This document shows positions 36,833 to 45,393 of a stretch of DNA of 64,000 nucleotides, one piece after another (positions within the stretch are counted from its first letter, which is position 1; each line of letters opens with the position of its first letter). A model generated the notes under the pieces. The model ran no database searches, had not been told where the DNA came from, and worked only from the letters and a program-made list of their open reading frames with translations. The translations under genes and the position numbers were made by a program. Origin of the DNA: an uncultured Bacteroidales bacterium. GTDB taxonomy: Bacteria > Bacteroidota > Bacteroidia > Bacteroidales > UBA932. Location: contig CAKVCK010000006.1 of assembly GCA_934725575.1 (NCBI GenBank), positions 62,001 through 126,000 on the forward strand, given 5' to 3'.

Positions 36833-38935
36833 TTATAGGATGACATTTATGTACCTGGCGAAATATTCAACGGTCCCGTCCGGCTTTGTCAGGACAGCCT
36901 GCACGTAATGCTCGCCCTTGCGCAGATTGGTGTAGCCGTCCGCCTTGGCTCCGTCCACAGTCCATTGGATGTTTCCCATCTCGCCGCAGTCAACCAGCAT
37001 CATCAGAATCTTGTCTTCCGATGTCGGGTTGGCCTTAGAGAGTTGGATCCTCGGAAATCCTGTTCCGGATTTCTCGGTCTTCAAGGTAAGGGAAGTCTTG
37101 CTGTTCTTGTTGCCCGTGATGGTGATCACATAGTCTTGAGCATCCTTCAGCAGAGGAATGTGTACCTCGGAGGATGTGAGCCCGGTGATCGACTTCGCCT
37201 CTTCACCCTCGGCCTTCCATTCGACGGTCCAGCCGGAGGAGAGGTCGTCTTTCCAGCTCAGGATGATGTCGTGCTGGAAGACGCTTGACTTGACATCCGT
37301 GATGTTGCCATTGCGCTCTGTCACAGATAATTTCACGGAACCATCCGCCGCGTCCAGCCTGATCGAAGGGATCTCGACCATTGTCTTCTTGCCGTTGGCG
37401 GCCAGGAAGTTTGACTGGCTGTCGCTGTGGATGGATGTCACATTTTTCCCGCCCGGGAAGAAACAATGCGCCGGAATGTATTGCGGCAGGTAGTTGTTCC
37501 TGGAGGCAGGATTGGAATATAATATCTTGTAGTGCTCGTTCCCGTGGACGATGTTCACGGCGTTGCCCATCCAGCTGTTGTACTCGTTCCGGACGTGATA
37601 GATCAGAAGCCCCCAGTCGGAGCCCTGTCCGTAGAAGTCGAGATATTCCTTCTTGTCCCACTCGTTCTTTCCCGCGCCTCGGCATTCCAGCAGGAAATAG
37701 TCCCCGTCCGCCTCGGTCTTGACGAGGTAGCCTTTGCCTTCCGTGATCGCCGGCAATGAATATTCCCCGCTCGTCTCCAGAATTTCCGGTTCCGACCAGC
37801 CCATCATCCACCTTTCGAGGATGCTGAGCGCCGGGGGAGTGCGGCTGCTGTTGTTGTAGGTTCCGTAGGCCATCAGCGAGAAACAGCCCGGCAGGTCGCA
37901 TTTCGTGTCGTTGCCGTTTACCGTGTCGTAGAGGTCCGGCCATCCGAGAATATGCCCGAACTCGTGGCAGAACGATCCGATGGCGGCGAGTGTGTTGTTT
38001 CCCGCAGATCCTGGCTCCAGCTCGGAGCTGCAAGCGTAGCCGGGAATCGTGACTCCGTCGAGCGTCAGGTTCTTCAGCCCGCTCCTGTGCGGCCAGATCC
38101 CGTTCGGGTCACCAGTGCTTTCCGCTCCGCCGGAATAGAACACGAATATGTCGTGAGCCATTCCGTTCTCGGCGAACTGGCTGAAATCCACATCGTTGTC
38201 GGCAAGACGGGCGACTTCGGCGACCATCTCCTCCGGTTTTTCCTTGTAATATGCCCTGTTATTGGAGAGCTTGTACGGTCCCGCCACGGTGAACTCCGGA
38301 TTGAACCGTCCGTTGGAGTTGTCGTAGTAGTACTGCCAGACGCTCCCGGTAGCCCCACCTTTTGTGTAGCTCTTGGAATTCAATAAATTATTGAACGCCT
38401 CGTTGCTTCCGCTCGTGAAAGGAAGGTCTGGATATTCAGCGAGCAGCACCAGCACTTTCTTGTCCCCGACCGGCTTCCAGGTGGTGCCACCCAGAAGTGG
38501 AGGAAGGCAGTCCCCTGCGTCTGCGGCGCGGGTGGCCAATGAATATGTCCGTCCGGCTTTCAGCCTTTTTTGCAGTTCTGTCATCCTCAGAGGTTGCAGA
38601 TTCTTCCGCAGCGCGCCAAGAACCTTGCGTTCCGCATTCGTCAACCTGCTGACTGGCTTTGCCTTGACGGATGTCGGGACCAAAAGTCCGTTGGCATCAA
38701 GTTTAGCGAAAGCCCAGTCCCCGTCCGCGTCCGCGGCGAGGGTGTAGCCTTCCTCAGAGGTTACATAATTGCGGAACTCGTCTCCGTGCGCACGGACTCT
38801 GATTTTACTGCCGTCGCTTTGTTTCACAGTGATGAGTCCGGGGTACGCCGGGCCGGCGAGTAAAGGGCTTGATGTTTCGGCCTGCCATAAGGATAGCAGG
38901 CATAGGGTCCAGATGAGAAGTTTTCTCCGGGTCAT
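36833..38935 (-). CDS. Secreted M6 family metalloprotease (InhA-like)
   Basis: The 700-residue protein starts with a signal peptide (LLIWTLCLLSLWQAETSSPLLAG). Around residue 324 it has HEFGHILGWPD, the HExxHxxGxxD zinc motif of M6 peptidases (His324, Glu325, His328, Asp334), and a later Met-turn-like LPGCFSLMAYG. A propeptide-like region precedes the catalytic domain (GYTLAADADGDWAFAKL is typical of M6 N-termini). The C-terminal 200 residues are beta-rich and include a fibronectin-like domain (WKDDLSSGWTVEWKAEGEEAKSITGL). It is the first gene of the operon containing SusC and SusD, suggesting that it feeds peptides to that importer. Confidence 0.92.
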   Translation of the reverse strand: MTRRKLLIWTLCLLSLWQAETSSPLLAGPAYPGLITVKQSDGSKIRVRAHGDEFRNYVTSEEGYTLAADADGDWAFAKLDANGLLVPTSVKAKPVSRLTNAERKVLGALRKNLQPLRMTELQKRLKAGRTYSLATRAADAGDCLPPLLGGTTWKPVGDKKVLVLLAEYPDLPFTSGSNEAFNNLLNSKSYTKGGATGSVWQYYYDNSNGRFNPEFTVAGPYKLSNNRAYYKEKPEEMVAEVARLADNDVDFSQFAENGMAHDIFVFYSGGAESTGDPNGIWPHRSGLKNLTLDGVTIPGYACSSELEPGSAGNNTLAAIGSFCHEFGHILGWPDLYDTVNGNDTKCDLPGCFSLMAYGTYNNSSRTPPALSILERWMMGWSEPEILETSGEYSLPAITEGKGYLVKTEADGDYFLLECRGAGKNEWDKKEYLDFYGQGSDWGLLIYHVRNEYNSWMGNAVNIVHGNEHYKILYSNPASRNNYLPQYIPAHCFFPGGKNVTSIHSDSQSNFLAANGKKTMVEIPSIRLDAADGSVKLSVTERNGNITDVKSSVFQHDIILSWKDDLSSGWTVEWKAEGEEAKSITGLTSSEVHIPLLKDAQDYVITITGNKNSKTSLTLKTEKSGTGFPRIQLSKANPTSEDKILMMLVDCGEMGNIQWTVDGAKADGYTNLRKGEHYVQAVLTKPDGTVEYFARYINVIL

Positions 38936-39242
38936 AAGTTGTTGTGTTGTTAACTTCTAAAGTGTACGCAATTTCAGAAAATTTTGAAAAATGTGCAATA
39001 GGTGCAAACGGAAAAATATTCACAGAATGAATAATTCGTTGTTCATAATGTTCCGCCTGTTTTGAGGTCTGTTATGTCTGGCAAGAGGGCCACAAAGCAG
39101 GGACGGTGATTGCGTTTGTCCATATTGTCTATATCCAATATTCAGATATTCAATTATTTGGTGATATTATCTGTCCGCCTTGGATGCGATGTGCTATGGG
39201 TTTCCCGCAGTAACTTTGCACCGTGAAAAATTGAAGAAGAAA
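38936..39242. other. Divergent intergenic region
   Basis: This 307-base gap lies between the M6 protease and the TonB-linked receptor. TAACTTTG at 39211-39218 is an exact -7 match, 25 bases before the receptor ATG, but no -33 element is at the right distance. Several AT-rich stretches with ATATTC copies (39019, 39138, 39147) are present. No ORF or RNA gene was recognised. Confidence 0.45.
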
Positions 39243-41714
39243 ATGAGAAAATTTAGATTTTTGCTGATTGCTGTGTTGCTGGTCATCGGTGGGGTAAACG
39301 CCTCCGCCGCCCGCCAGAATGTTTCGGAGATAAAAGGTACAGTGCTGGACAAGGCCACCGGCGAGCCTCTCGGATGGGTCACGGTCGCCCTTATGAGACC
39401 GGATAGCACGCTGGCCGCCGGCGCCACCTGCGATGATAAAGGAATATATTCACTTCAGGCTGCGGCTGGAGAATATATAATAAAGGCTTCGCTCATCGGC
39501 TACAAGGATATGTTCAAGAAAGTGAATGTAGTCTCCGGCCTGAATGAGATCGATCCTTTGAATATGTCCGAGGACACTCAGATGATAGCCGGCGCGACCG
39601 TCACCGAACGTGTGAAACTGGTTGAGATGAAGATTGACAAGCTGGTGATGAACGTCTCGCAAAGCGCTTTCGCGCAGGGAAGCAACGCCCTGGATCTCAT
39701 CAAGAAGGCTCCGGGAGTGACCATCGACAAGGACGGAAACATCACATTGAACGGAAAGAAGGTCCAGGTCTGGATCGACGGCCGTCCGTCCTATCTTGAC
39801 GGGAAAGGACTGGAGGCCCTGTTGAGATCAACCTCGGGATCCTCGATCGACAAGTTTGAGCTGATGGAGCATCCTTCTGCTAAATATGACGCTGAGGGTC
39901 AGGGAGGTATCATCAACATCAAGACGAAGCGCAACGCCCTGTCCGGACTCAACGGCGAGATCGGGACCGATGACGGTGGAATGTACTTCGGGGAGACCGG
40001 ACGCTTCCTTATGAGAGAGAACGTCAACGGAAGCCTCAGTTACAGGACCGCCAAGACAAACACTTTCGTCTCTGTCTATCAGGGAATCTATGATATGGAC
40101 ATAGATATGAACATCGACAACAAGCTGACGCAGGACGGGGTTCCGTTCCGGATTCTTGCCCAGTCCCTCCAGAAAGATAGGTATCGCAACTGGCAGGTGC
40201 GTTTCGGCAACGATTGGTTCATCGACAAGAAAAACACCTTGGGATTCATTGTGAATATGCCAGGTTCCCGCAATGTGATGAAGTCCGACAGGGATCACAA
40301 TGTCACCACGCAGACGCTTGGAGACAAGGAACTTGAGCGTGCCGAGTCCGCGACCTGGAACGAGGACAAGAGCCGCCAGACCAACGGCAATCTGAACTTC
40401 ACCCACATATTCAACGAGGCGACCAATTCCGAGATCACCGTCAATATGGACTATTACCACAATGCAGACTGGACAGGAAACGACCAGAAGACCTTCACGA
40501 GGAATATGGGCGCTTCGGAGTGGATCCCTTCCACAAGGTACATCGACTCTGACAACAAGGTGAACATCTGGTCCGCGAAAGCTGATTATGAAGGTACTGT
40601 GTTCAATTTCGCGAGGTTGGAAGCCGGAGCGAAGTGGGCTCTTTCCAAGACTGACAACACGACCCTGAGGACCGAGACCGGCCCTTCAGCCAGTGATGCC
40701 GAGACCCGTTTCAAGTACCGTGAGAACATCGGCGCCGCCTACCTGTCCCTTGCCGCGCAGTTCGGCCCGAAATGGACCGCCAAAGCCGGATTGAGGGGTG
40801 AATATACCAACTCGTTCGGGGATTGGATCTCAGCCGGGGACGAGAGCCGTCGCAGCTACTTTGACCTGTTCCCGACAGCGTTCGTGGGATTCAACCCGTC
40901 CGCCAGCCTTAGGTTCGCGCTTTCCTACACAAGGAGAATCCAACGCCCTAGCTATATGGCCCTGAACCCGGTTGAGAACTACATCGATGCGCACACCTAC
41001 AATGTCGGCGACCCGGATCTGCGCCCTGCATATTCAGACGAGGCTTCGCTCAGCGCCGGATTCGGCCAGCACTTCTCGCTCGCCGCGTCGTTCAGTCACA
41101 CCGGCGGAATGTTCTCGCAGCTTCCTGAGCTCAAGGAGAACGGCGACCAGCTTCTGATCTGGACCAACTACGGCAGACAGAATATGGGTGCGCTGACTTT
41201 CAATGTGACGGAACTGCCTCTGGCCAAGTGGCTTGCCTGGACCTTCAGCACCACCGGACTATATTCAGACGCCAAGACTTCCGGCTTGGAAAGGAACAAG
41301 TCTTTCACCCTTTCCTGCTACACCTGCTTCACATTCAACCTACCGAAAGACTGGAAGGTACAGCTGGACGGTTTCTACCGTTCGCCGATGGCATACGGCT
41401 ATTTTAGACTGCACGGCCTTTATTCAATGAATATAGGCGTGAAGAAGACGATGCTTGACAACCGGCTTATTCTGTCTCTCAACTTGGACGATGTCCTCCG
41501 CAGCTCCTGCACGAATCTGGATTGTCTCGGACTCGCCAGCACAGTTCTTGGTGACGTGAACAGCTCGGTCATAAGACAGAAATATTACTCCCAGGTCGCT
41601 CACATCGGCCTCACCTGGCGCTTCGGCAAAGCCCAGCAGACCCGCGCCCGCAAAGTCGGCAGCATCGACGAAGCCTCCCGAATCGGCGGCGGCAAAGGCC
41701 TTGGCGGGAAATAG
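39243..41714 (+). CDS. TonB-linked outer-membrane receptor (beta-barrel family with regulatory domain)
   Basis: From the ATG at 39243 the product has a signal peptide (FLLIAVLLVIGGVNASAA) and a carboxypeptidase-regulatory-like domain (IKGTVLDKATGEPLGWVTVALM). A plug with VQVWIDGRPSYLDGKGLEALL and MEHPSAKYDAEGQGGIINIKTKR follows, then a barrel of about 600 residues (RRIQRPSYMALNPVENYIDAHTYNVGDPDLRP). It belongs to the outer-membrane beta-barrel family 3 type rather than SusC, and has no SusD next to it. Cargo is unknown. The upstream in-frame extension to 39180 lacks a signal and overlaps the promoter, so it was rejected. Confidence 0.9.
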   Translation: MRKFRFLLIAVLLVIGGVNASAARQNVSEIKGTVLDKATGEPLGWVTVALMRPDSTLAAGATCDDKGIYSLQAAAGEYIIKASLIGYKDMFKKVNVVSGLNEIDPLNMSEDTQMIAGATVTERVKLVEMKIDKLVMNVSQSAFAQGSNALDLIKKAPGVTIDKDGNITLNGKKVQVWIDGRPSYLDGKGLEALLRSTSGSSIDKFELMEHPSAKYDAEGQGGIINIKTKRNALSGLNGEIGTDDGGMYFGETGRFLMRENVNGSLSYRTAKTNTFVSVYQGIYDMDIDMNIDNKLTQDGVPFRILAQSLQKDRYRNWQVRFGNDWFIDKKNTLGFIVNMPGSRNVMKSDRDHNVTTQTLGDKELERAESATWNEDKSRQTNGNLNFTHIFNEATNSEITVNMDYYHNADWTGNDQKTFTRNMGASEWIPSTRYIDSDNKVNIWSAKADYEGTVFNFARLEAGAKWALSKTDNTTLRTETGPSASDAETRFKYRENIGAAYLSLAAQFGPKWTAKAGLRGEYTNSFGDWISAGDESRRSYFDLFPTAFVGFNPSASLRFALSYTRRIQRPSYMALNPVENYIDAHTYNVGDPDLRPAYSDEASLSAGFGQHFSLAASFSHTGGMFSQLPELKENGDQLLIWTNYGRQNMGALTFNVTELPLAKWLAWTFSTTGLYSDAKTSGLERNKSFTLSCYTCFTFNLPKDWKVQLDGFYRSPMAYGYFRLHGLYSMNIGVKKTMLDNRLILSLNLDDVLRSSCTNLDCLGLASTVLGDVNSSVIRQKYYSQVAHIGLTWRFGKAQQTRARKVGSIDEASRIGGGKGLGGK

Positions 41715-41770
41715 AATATTCACTGTTCAACATTTAGAAGATGTAAACCGGATATTTTCGGAAATTTACT

Positions 41771-41778
41771 TAACTTTG
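41771..41778 (+). promoter_or_regulatory. Candidate -7 element for the TPR/LuxR-like gene
   Basis: TAACTTTG matches TAnnTTTG exactly, 43 bases before the ATG at 41821. No clear -33 element was found at the expected distance. Confidence 0.45.
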
Positions 41779-41820
41779 TGTTCAGGCAAACGCCGATTGG
41801 ACTAACCAGCGGATGACCAG

Positions 41821-43440
41821 ATGCCTGTGAAAGTTATGATGAGAAAGTTTCCTGCGATAATATTCATTGTCTGTGCTTTTGTGGCCTCTTCGTGCGGCCG
41901 TGGCGCCAGACTCCCTGAGGATTTAAGTCGGGCTGAGGGTCTTTTGGACTCCCGGCCTGACAGTTCTTTGATCATTCTGGATTCCGCTTCATATTCGGAG
42001 TCCTCCGGCCGCTATCTCTATGCCTCTTATTGTCTGTTAAGGACATTCGCTGAGTACAACGCCTACAAGCCGGGGATTGATGAGGGGATGATGAATGTCG
42101 GGGTTGATTATTTTATGAGGTACGGCAACCGTGACAGGAAGGCGCAGGCGTACTATCTTCGTGCGGTGGTCCGTGAGGACAATAAGTCGGGAGACCAGGC
42201 GGATTGGGCCAATGATCTGCTTCTTGCGACTAAGGAGGTCAAAGGTTCTGACAATCATATGCTTGCCGCGATGATCAACCTGCGCTACGCTGTCGTGCTT
42301 AATGACCGCAAGTGGTATGACGCGTCTTTGCCATATCTTGAGAAAGGTCTGGAGGAGGCTGAGAAGGCGGGCTCGCTGGCGTTTCAGGTGACGGCTCTGA
42401 TCAATCTGTCGCACCGTGCGTTGTTCCTTGGAGACGAGAACAAGGACTATTCGGAGGCCATTGAATATGCCAGCCGCGCGGCAGTGATCTCCAAAGTAGA
42501 GGATAATGACTATGCCAGGGCTCTTTACAATCTCGGAGCGTGCTACAGCCGTAACGGTCAATTCGATAAGGCTTTGGAATGCGCCTCGACCGCTGTCCGC
42601 GCGCAGGAAAGGCTTTTCCGGGAAGGCAAGAGAAAAGCCCGTGTGCGCTACGCTGTCCTTGCGGATGCTTTCCGTAAAATGAATATTCCGGATTCGGCGT
42701 TGTTCTATGCCGCCAAGGAGATGGAGGCTCCTGATCTGATAGCGAAACTTTCAGGTTCACAGCTTTCTTACATCGTGTATCGCGATCTGCTTGATGACAA
42801 GGAGAATGCCGTCAAGTATCTGACCATCCATAATGAGATCAAGAGCCAGTTGGAAGCGTCTCAGCAGAACGACAAGATCATCGAGAACAGTGTCGAGGCC
42901 GAGAAGGCGGACATCCGCTCCTCCAGAAGCCGGATCTTAGGCACTGCGGTGGCTGCGGTGCTGTCACTGATTGTTGCGTTGTACCTGATCGTGCGTATGT
43001 TCAGGAGGAGGTTGAGGAATCGCGATGAGGCCATCGAGCGGAAAGACAGCGAGATAGGTGCGAGCAAGACCTTGCTTCACGAGAGTGAGTCGGAGCGCAG
43101 CGAGTTGCGTTCGGTGCTGATGTTCAAGGACAAGCTGGTGATGTCGCTCCAGCAGAATCCGCGCTATCTGGCCGATGCCGAGTGGGGGAGACTGGAGAAG
43201 ATTCTGGATGATGTCTGCAATCGTTTCACCGAGCGTCTGAAGTCTTCGTTTCCGGGGCTTACCGCCGCTGAGCTGCGCATAGCCGTCCTGCTCCGTTTCG
43301 GTTTCTCCGGCAAGCAGATGGCCGCTATGATGGGAATATCCCCGACCTCCGTCACGAAAGGCAAGCAGCGCCTAAAGGCCCGTGTCGCCTCCGCCCTCCC
43401 GGACGGCACCACCATCGACGAGTTCATCGCCACGTTCTAA
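41821..43440 (+). CDS. TPR membrane regulator with LuxR-like C-terminal helix-turn-helix
   Basis: The 539-residue protein has an export signal with a lipobox-like Cys (IIFIVCAFVASSC, near residue 25). A periplasmic region of about 340 residues with TPR-like helices follows (YASYCLLRTFAEYNAY, ARALYNLGACYSRNGQFDKALECA). One membrane helix lies near residues 372-393 (ILGTAVAAVLSLIVALYLIVRMF). A coiled coil leads to a C-terminal helix-turn-helix (LTAAELRIAVLLRFGFSGKQMAAMMGISPTSVTKGKQRLKARV). The layout is a one-component transmembrane sensor: periplasmic TPRs and a cytoplasmic DNA-binding head, common in Bacteroidetes. The target is unknown; the adjacent receptor gene is a candidate. Confidence 0.83.
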   Translation: MPVKVMMRKFPAIIFIVCAFVASSCGRGARLPEDLSRAEGLLDSRPDSSLIILDSASYSESSGRYLYASYCLLRTFAEYNAYKPGIDEGMMNVGVDYFMRYGNRDRKAQAYYLRAVVREDNKSGDQADWANDLLLATKEVKGSDNHMLAAMINLRYAVVLNDRKWYDASLPYLEKGLEEAEKAGSLAFQVTALINLSHRALFLGDENKDYSEAIEYASRAAVISKVEDNDYARALYNLGACYSRNGQFDKALECASTAVRAQERLFREGKRKARVRYAVLADAFRKMNIPDSALFYAAKEMEAPDLIAKLSGSQLSYIVYRDLLDDKENAVKYLTIHNEIKSQLEASQQNDKIIENSVEAEKADIRSSRSRILGTAVAAVLSLIVALYLIVRMFRRRLRNRDEAIERKDSEIGASKTLLHESESERSELRSVLMFKDKLVMSLQQNPRYLADAEWGRLEKILDDVCNRFTERLKSSFPGLTAAELRIAVLLRFGFSGKQMAAMMGISPTSVTKGKQRLKARVASALPDGTTIDEFIATF

Positions 43441-43571
43441 GTTCAGGATCAAACTTCCATCCTCGCTTTGTTGGAAAAATCCTGCTCGGCTTCAAAAGTA
43501 TGTGTTAAGTAACCTTTATTGAAAATCTTCTCATTATCTGAGGCAACTTATTTTCTTTATGTAACTAACGA

Positions 43572-43645
43572 ACGTCAGGGGAAAAATCAAATTGCGGATT
43601 TTGGTAACGTGCAAAATCTGCAATTTGCCTTTTTCCCCCTGTCGT
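43572..43645. repeat. Long imperfect inverted repeat (about 30-bp stem)
   Basis: The left arm 43572-43603 pairs with 43612-43645 around an 8-base loop. The core pairs AAATTGCGGATTTTG with CAAAATCTGCAATTT (one mismatch), and the outer part pairs CAGGGGAAAAA with TTTTTCCCCCTG. It resembles a palindromic mobile remnant more than a simple terminator. Confidence 0.75.
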
Positions 43646-43813
43646 CCCCCCATTATTTCTATACTAAATTCTTCATATTTCGAGTAATAGAACACATTCT
43701 TACCCGGTAACTGAGCCTGTCGAAGCGACAATTCTTTCATTGTCCATAGTTGTTGCTGTTATATGATTGATAACGAGTTTATTAGCGCTTGCTATCTGTC
43801 CTTATTCCATCCA

Positions 43814-43843
43814 TTGCCCGATAAATTTTTCCCCATACCTTTG
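43814..43843 (+). promoter_or_regulatory. Promoter of the LiaF-like gene
   Basis: TTG (43814-43816), a 19-base gap and TACCTTTG (43836-43843) match the Bacteroidetes consensus. The ATG is 39 bases downstream. Confidence 0.7.
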
Positions 43844-43882
43844 CATTTGCAAATCGGACAATAGTAAAAAATTGATAATGAG

Positions 43883-44587
43883 ATGAAAAAGTTAGCGAAA
43901 CTGTTTTTGGGATTCTCCATAGCCGCAATAGGTGTGCTGTGGATTCTGAACGTAACCGGAGTGATAGGCTTCGACATATTCTTCCGTGGCTGGTGGACAC
44001 TCCTTATTATCCTCCCTTGCACCGCGCACCTGATCGCACACCCTAACTGGGGCTCTTTCAGCGGCATAGCCCTCGGTGCGGTACTGCTGCTTCAGGCACA
44101 AGGCTATATAGACTGGTCAGTGTTCTGGAAACTGTGCCTTGCGATCATATTCATTGCTTTCGGCATTGTGCTGATTTTTTCCAAGAACGGCCGTCCGGAA
44201 AGTTGGAACTGCTACGACACCAGAGGAGGTTGCTCGATCATTTCCCGCAATGGAAGGAATATCCTGAAGATCTCATCCGCTTTTGGCGAGCAGAATCATC
44301 GTGTTGAGGATGAGGAGTTTGACGGTGCTGACATAGAAGCCTCCTTCGGCTCAGTCCGGCTTGATCTCCGCAACGCCATATTCAATGAAGATGTGGAGGT
44401 CCGGGTTAAGGCAAGTTTCGCAGGTGTGGGAATATATGTCCCGAAAGATGTCAATGTCGATGTCCGTTCCAATTCCGCCTTTGGTGGCGTGAACAACAAG
44501 ACCGCAGACCGTCTCCGCCAGCAGGCCGGCACACACACCATCCTCATCATCGCCGAGTGCTCCTTCGCCGGGGTCGAGGTGATGTAG
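43883..44587 (+). CDS. LiaF-like membrane protein (LiaI/LiaF transmembrane region plus DUF2154-type domain)
   Basis: The 234-residue product has about four membrane helices in the first 100 residues (LFLGFSIAAIGVLWILNVTGVIGF, WWTLLIILPCTAHLI, FSGIALGAVLLLQAQGYI, LCLAIIFIAFGIVLIF). A soluble beta-helical C-terminal domain follows with the repeated pattern SSAFGEQNHRV / ASFGSVRLDLRNA / ASFAGVGIYVP / SAFGGVNNK. This is the LiaF C-terminal (cell-wall-active antibiotic response) type. In Gram-positives LiaF restrains a stress histidine kinase; in Bacteroidetes the role is unknown. It has its own promoter and no adjacent kinase. Confidence 0.83.
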   Translation: MKKLAKLFLGFSIAAIGVLWILNVTGVIGFDIFFRGWWTLLIILPCTAHLIAHPNWGSFSGIALGAVLLLQAQGYIDWSVFWKLCLAIIFIAFGIVLIFSKNGRPESWNCYDTRGGCSIISRNGRNILKISSAFGEQNHRVEDEEFDGADIEASFGSVRLDLRNAIFNEDVEVRVKASFAGVGIYVPKDVNVDVRSNSAFGGVNNKTADRLRQQAGTHTILIIAECSFAGVEVM

Positions 44588-44588
44588 G

Positions 44589-45044
44589 CTATTTCTCCGA
44601 ACCGAGAATCTGCGTAGTATGATCCTTGGTGTTGACTTTTCCGATGGCATCGATGATGATTCCGTCCTCATCGATCACGTAGGTGGTCCTCAATGTCCCG
44701 TAGGACTCCTTTCCGTAGAGTTTCTTGAGTCCCCAAGCCTCGTAAGCCTTCAGAATGACACACTCCGGATCGCTCACCAGATGAAACGGCAGAGAATATT
44801 TCTCTATGAATTTCCGGTGCGAGGCCTGCGAGTCCTTGCTGACACCAAGCACTTGATACCCAAGTGCAAGATACCGATGGTAGTTGTCCCGCAGGTCGCA
44901 AGCCTCCGCCGTACATCCCGGAGTGCTGTCCTTCGGGTAGAAGTAAAGCACAAGTTTCTTCCCTTTGAAGTCATTGAGACTTACCTCGTTGCCGTTCTCG
45001 TCCACACCGACGAACTCCGGTGCCTTTGTCCCTATTTCCAACAT
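44589..45044 (-). CDS. bcp: Thioredoxin-dependent thiol peroxidase (BCP-type peroxiredoxin)
   Basis: The 151-residue cytoplasmic protein carries the peroxidatic Cys44 in KDSTPGCT and a resolving Cys49 five residues on (CTAEAC), the atypical 2-Cys pattern of BCP. The other family blocks are present: LVLYFYPKD, LGVSKDSQASHRKFIEKYSLPFHLVSD, and TYVIDEDGII. It reduces hydrogen peroxide and organic hydroperoxides using thioredoxin. The start ATG lies within GAATATG (45048-45042). The TfoX-N gene lies 64 bases upstream in the same direction and may be cotranscribed. Confidence 0.95.
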   Translation of the reverse strand: MLEIGTKAPEFVGVDENGNEVSLNDFKGKKLVLYFYPKDSTPGCTAEACDLRDNYHRYLALGYQVLGVSKDSQASHRKFIEKYSLPFHLVSDPECVILKAYEAWGLKKLYGKESYGTLRTTYVIDEDGIIIDAIGKVNTKDHTTQILGSEK

Positions 45045-45108
45045 ATTCTTGAATATTCGTTAATAATATAATCGTTAAACTTTCCGGCCGCAATTTTTGT
45101 GCAGCGGT

Positions 45109-45393
45109 CTATTTCAACCCCTCGCAGGTAGCCTTGATGACCTCCGCCACTTCCTCCCGGTTGTCGATGTTGACTTGATACATCGCCTTGGCCCCCTCGT
45201 AAGGAATCGCCTCCGGCATCCCGAATCTCTCGTTGGTCTTGGTCTTCTTGACCAGAACCCGATTGTCGTATATGCCCCCGAAATATTTCCCCTGCCAGTA
45301 CAGCAGAAACTCTCCCATCATCGGCTTCGTGCAAATCCCCTCCAGCAGCCCCATCTGCTCCACCGCGAAATCCCTGTAATCCTTGCTTGTCAT
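45109..45393 (-). CDS. TfoX/Sxy N-terminal domain protein
   Basis: From the ATG at 45393 the product is 94 residues and consists only of the TfoX N-terminal domain: TSKDYRDFAVEQMGLLEGICTKPMMGEFLLYWQGKYFGGIYDNRVLVK and MPEAIPYEGAKAMYQV. The C-terminal helical domain of proteobacterial Sxy/TfoX is absent, as in most Bacteroidetes members. In gammaproteobacteria TfoX activates competence genes together with CRP; stand-alone N-domains have no established role. A TTG at 45408 could extend it by five residues but is less likely. Confidence 0.85.
   Translation of the reverse strand: MTSKDYRDFAVEQMGLLEGICTKPMMGEFLLYWQGKYFGGIYDNRVLVKKTKTNERFGMPEAIPYEGAKAMYQVNIDNREEVAEVIKATCEGLK

Larger units (their letters stand above)
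43441..43882. other. 442-base intergenic region with a large hairpin
   Basis: The gap contains an imperfect palindrome at 43572-43645, a copy of GAGCCTGTCGAAG at 43713-43725 and a promoter for the downstream gene at 43814-43843. Short ORFs across it are AT-rich, lack a ribosome site and run through the palindrome, so I do not call a gene. Confidence 0.5.

Noticed and set aside
43519..43710. Small ORF in the intergenic region
   Set aside because: It reads through the large palindrome, has no ribosome site and no recognisable product.
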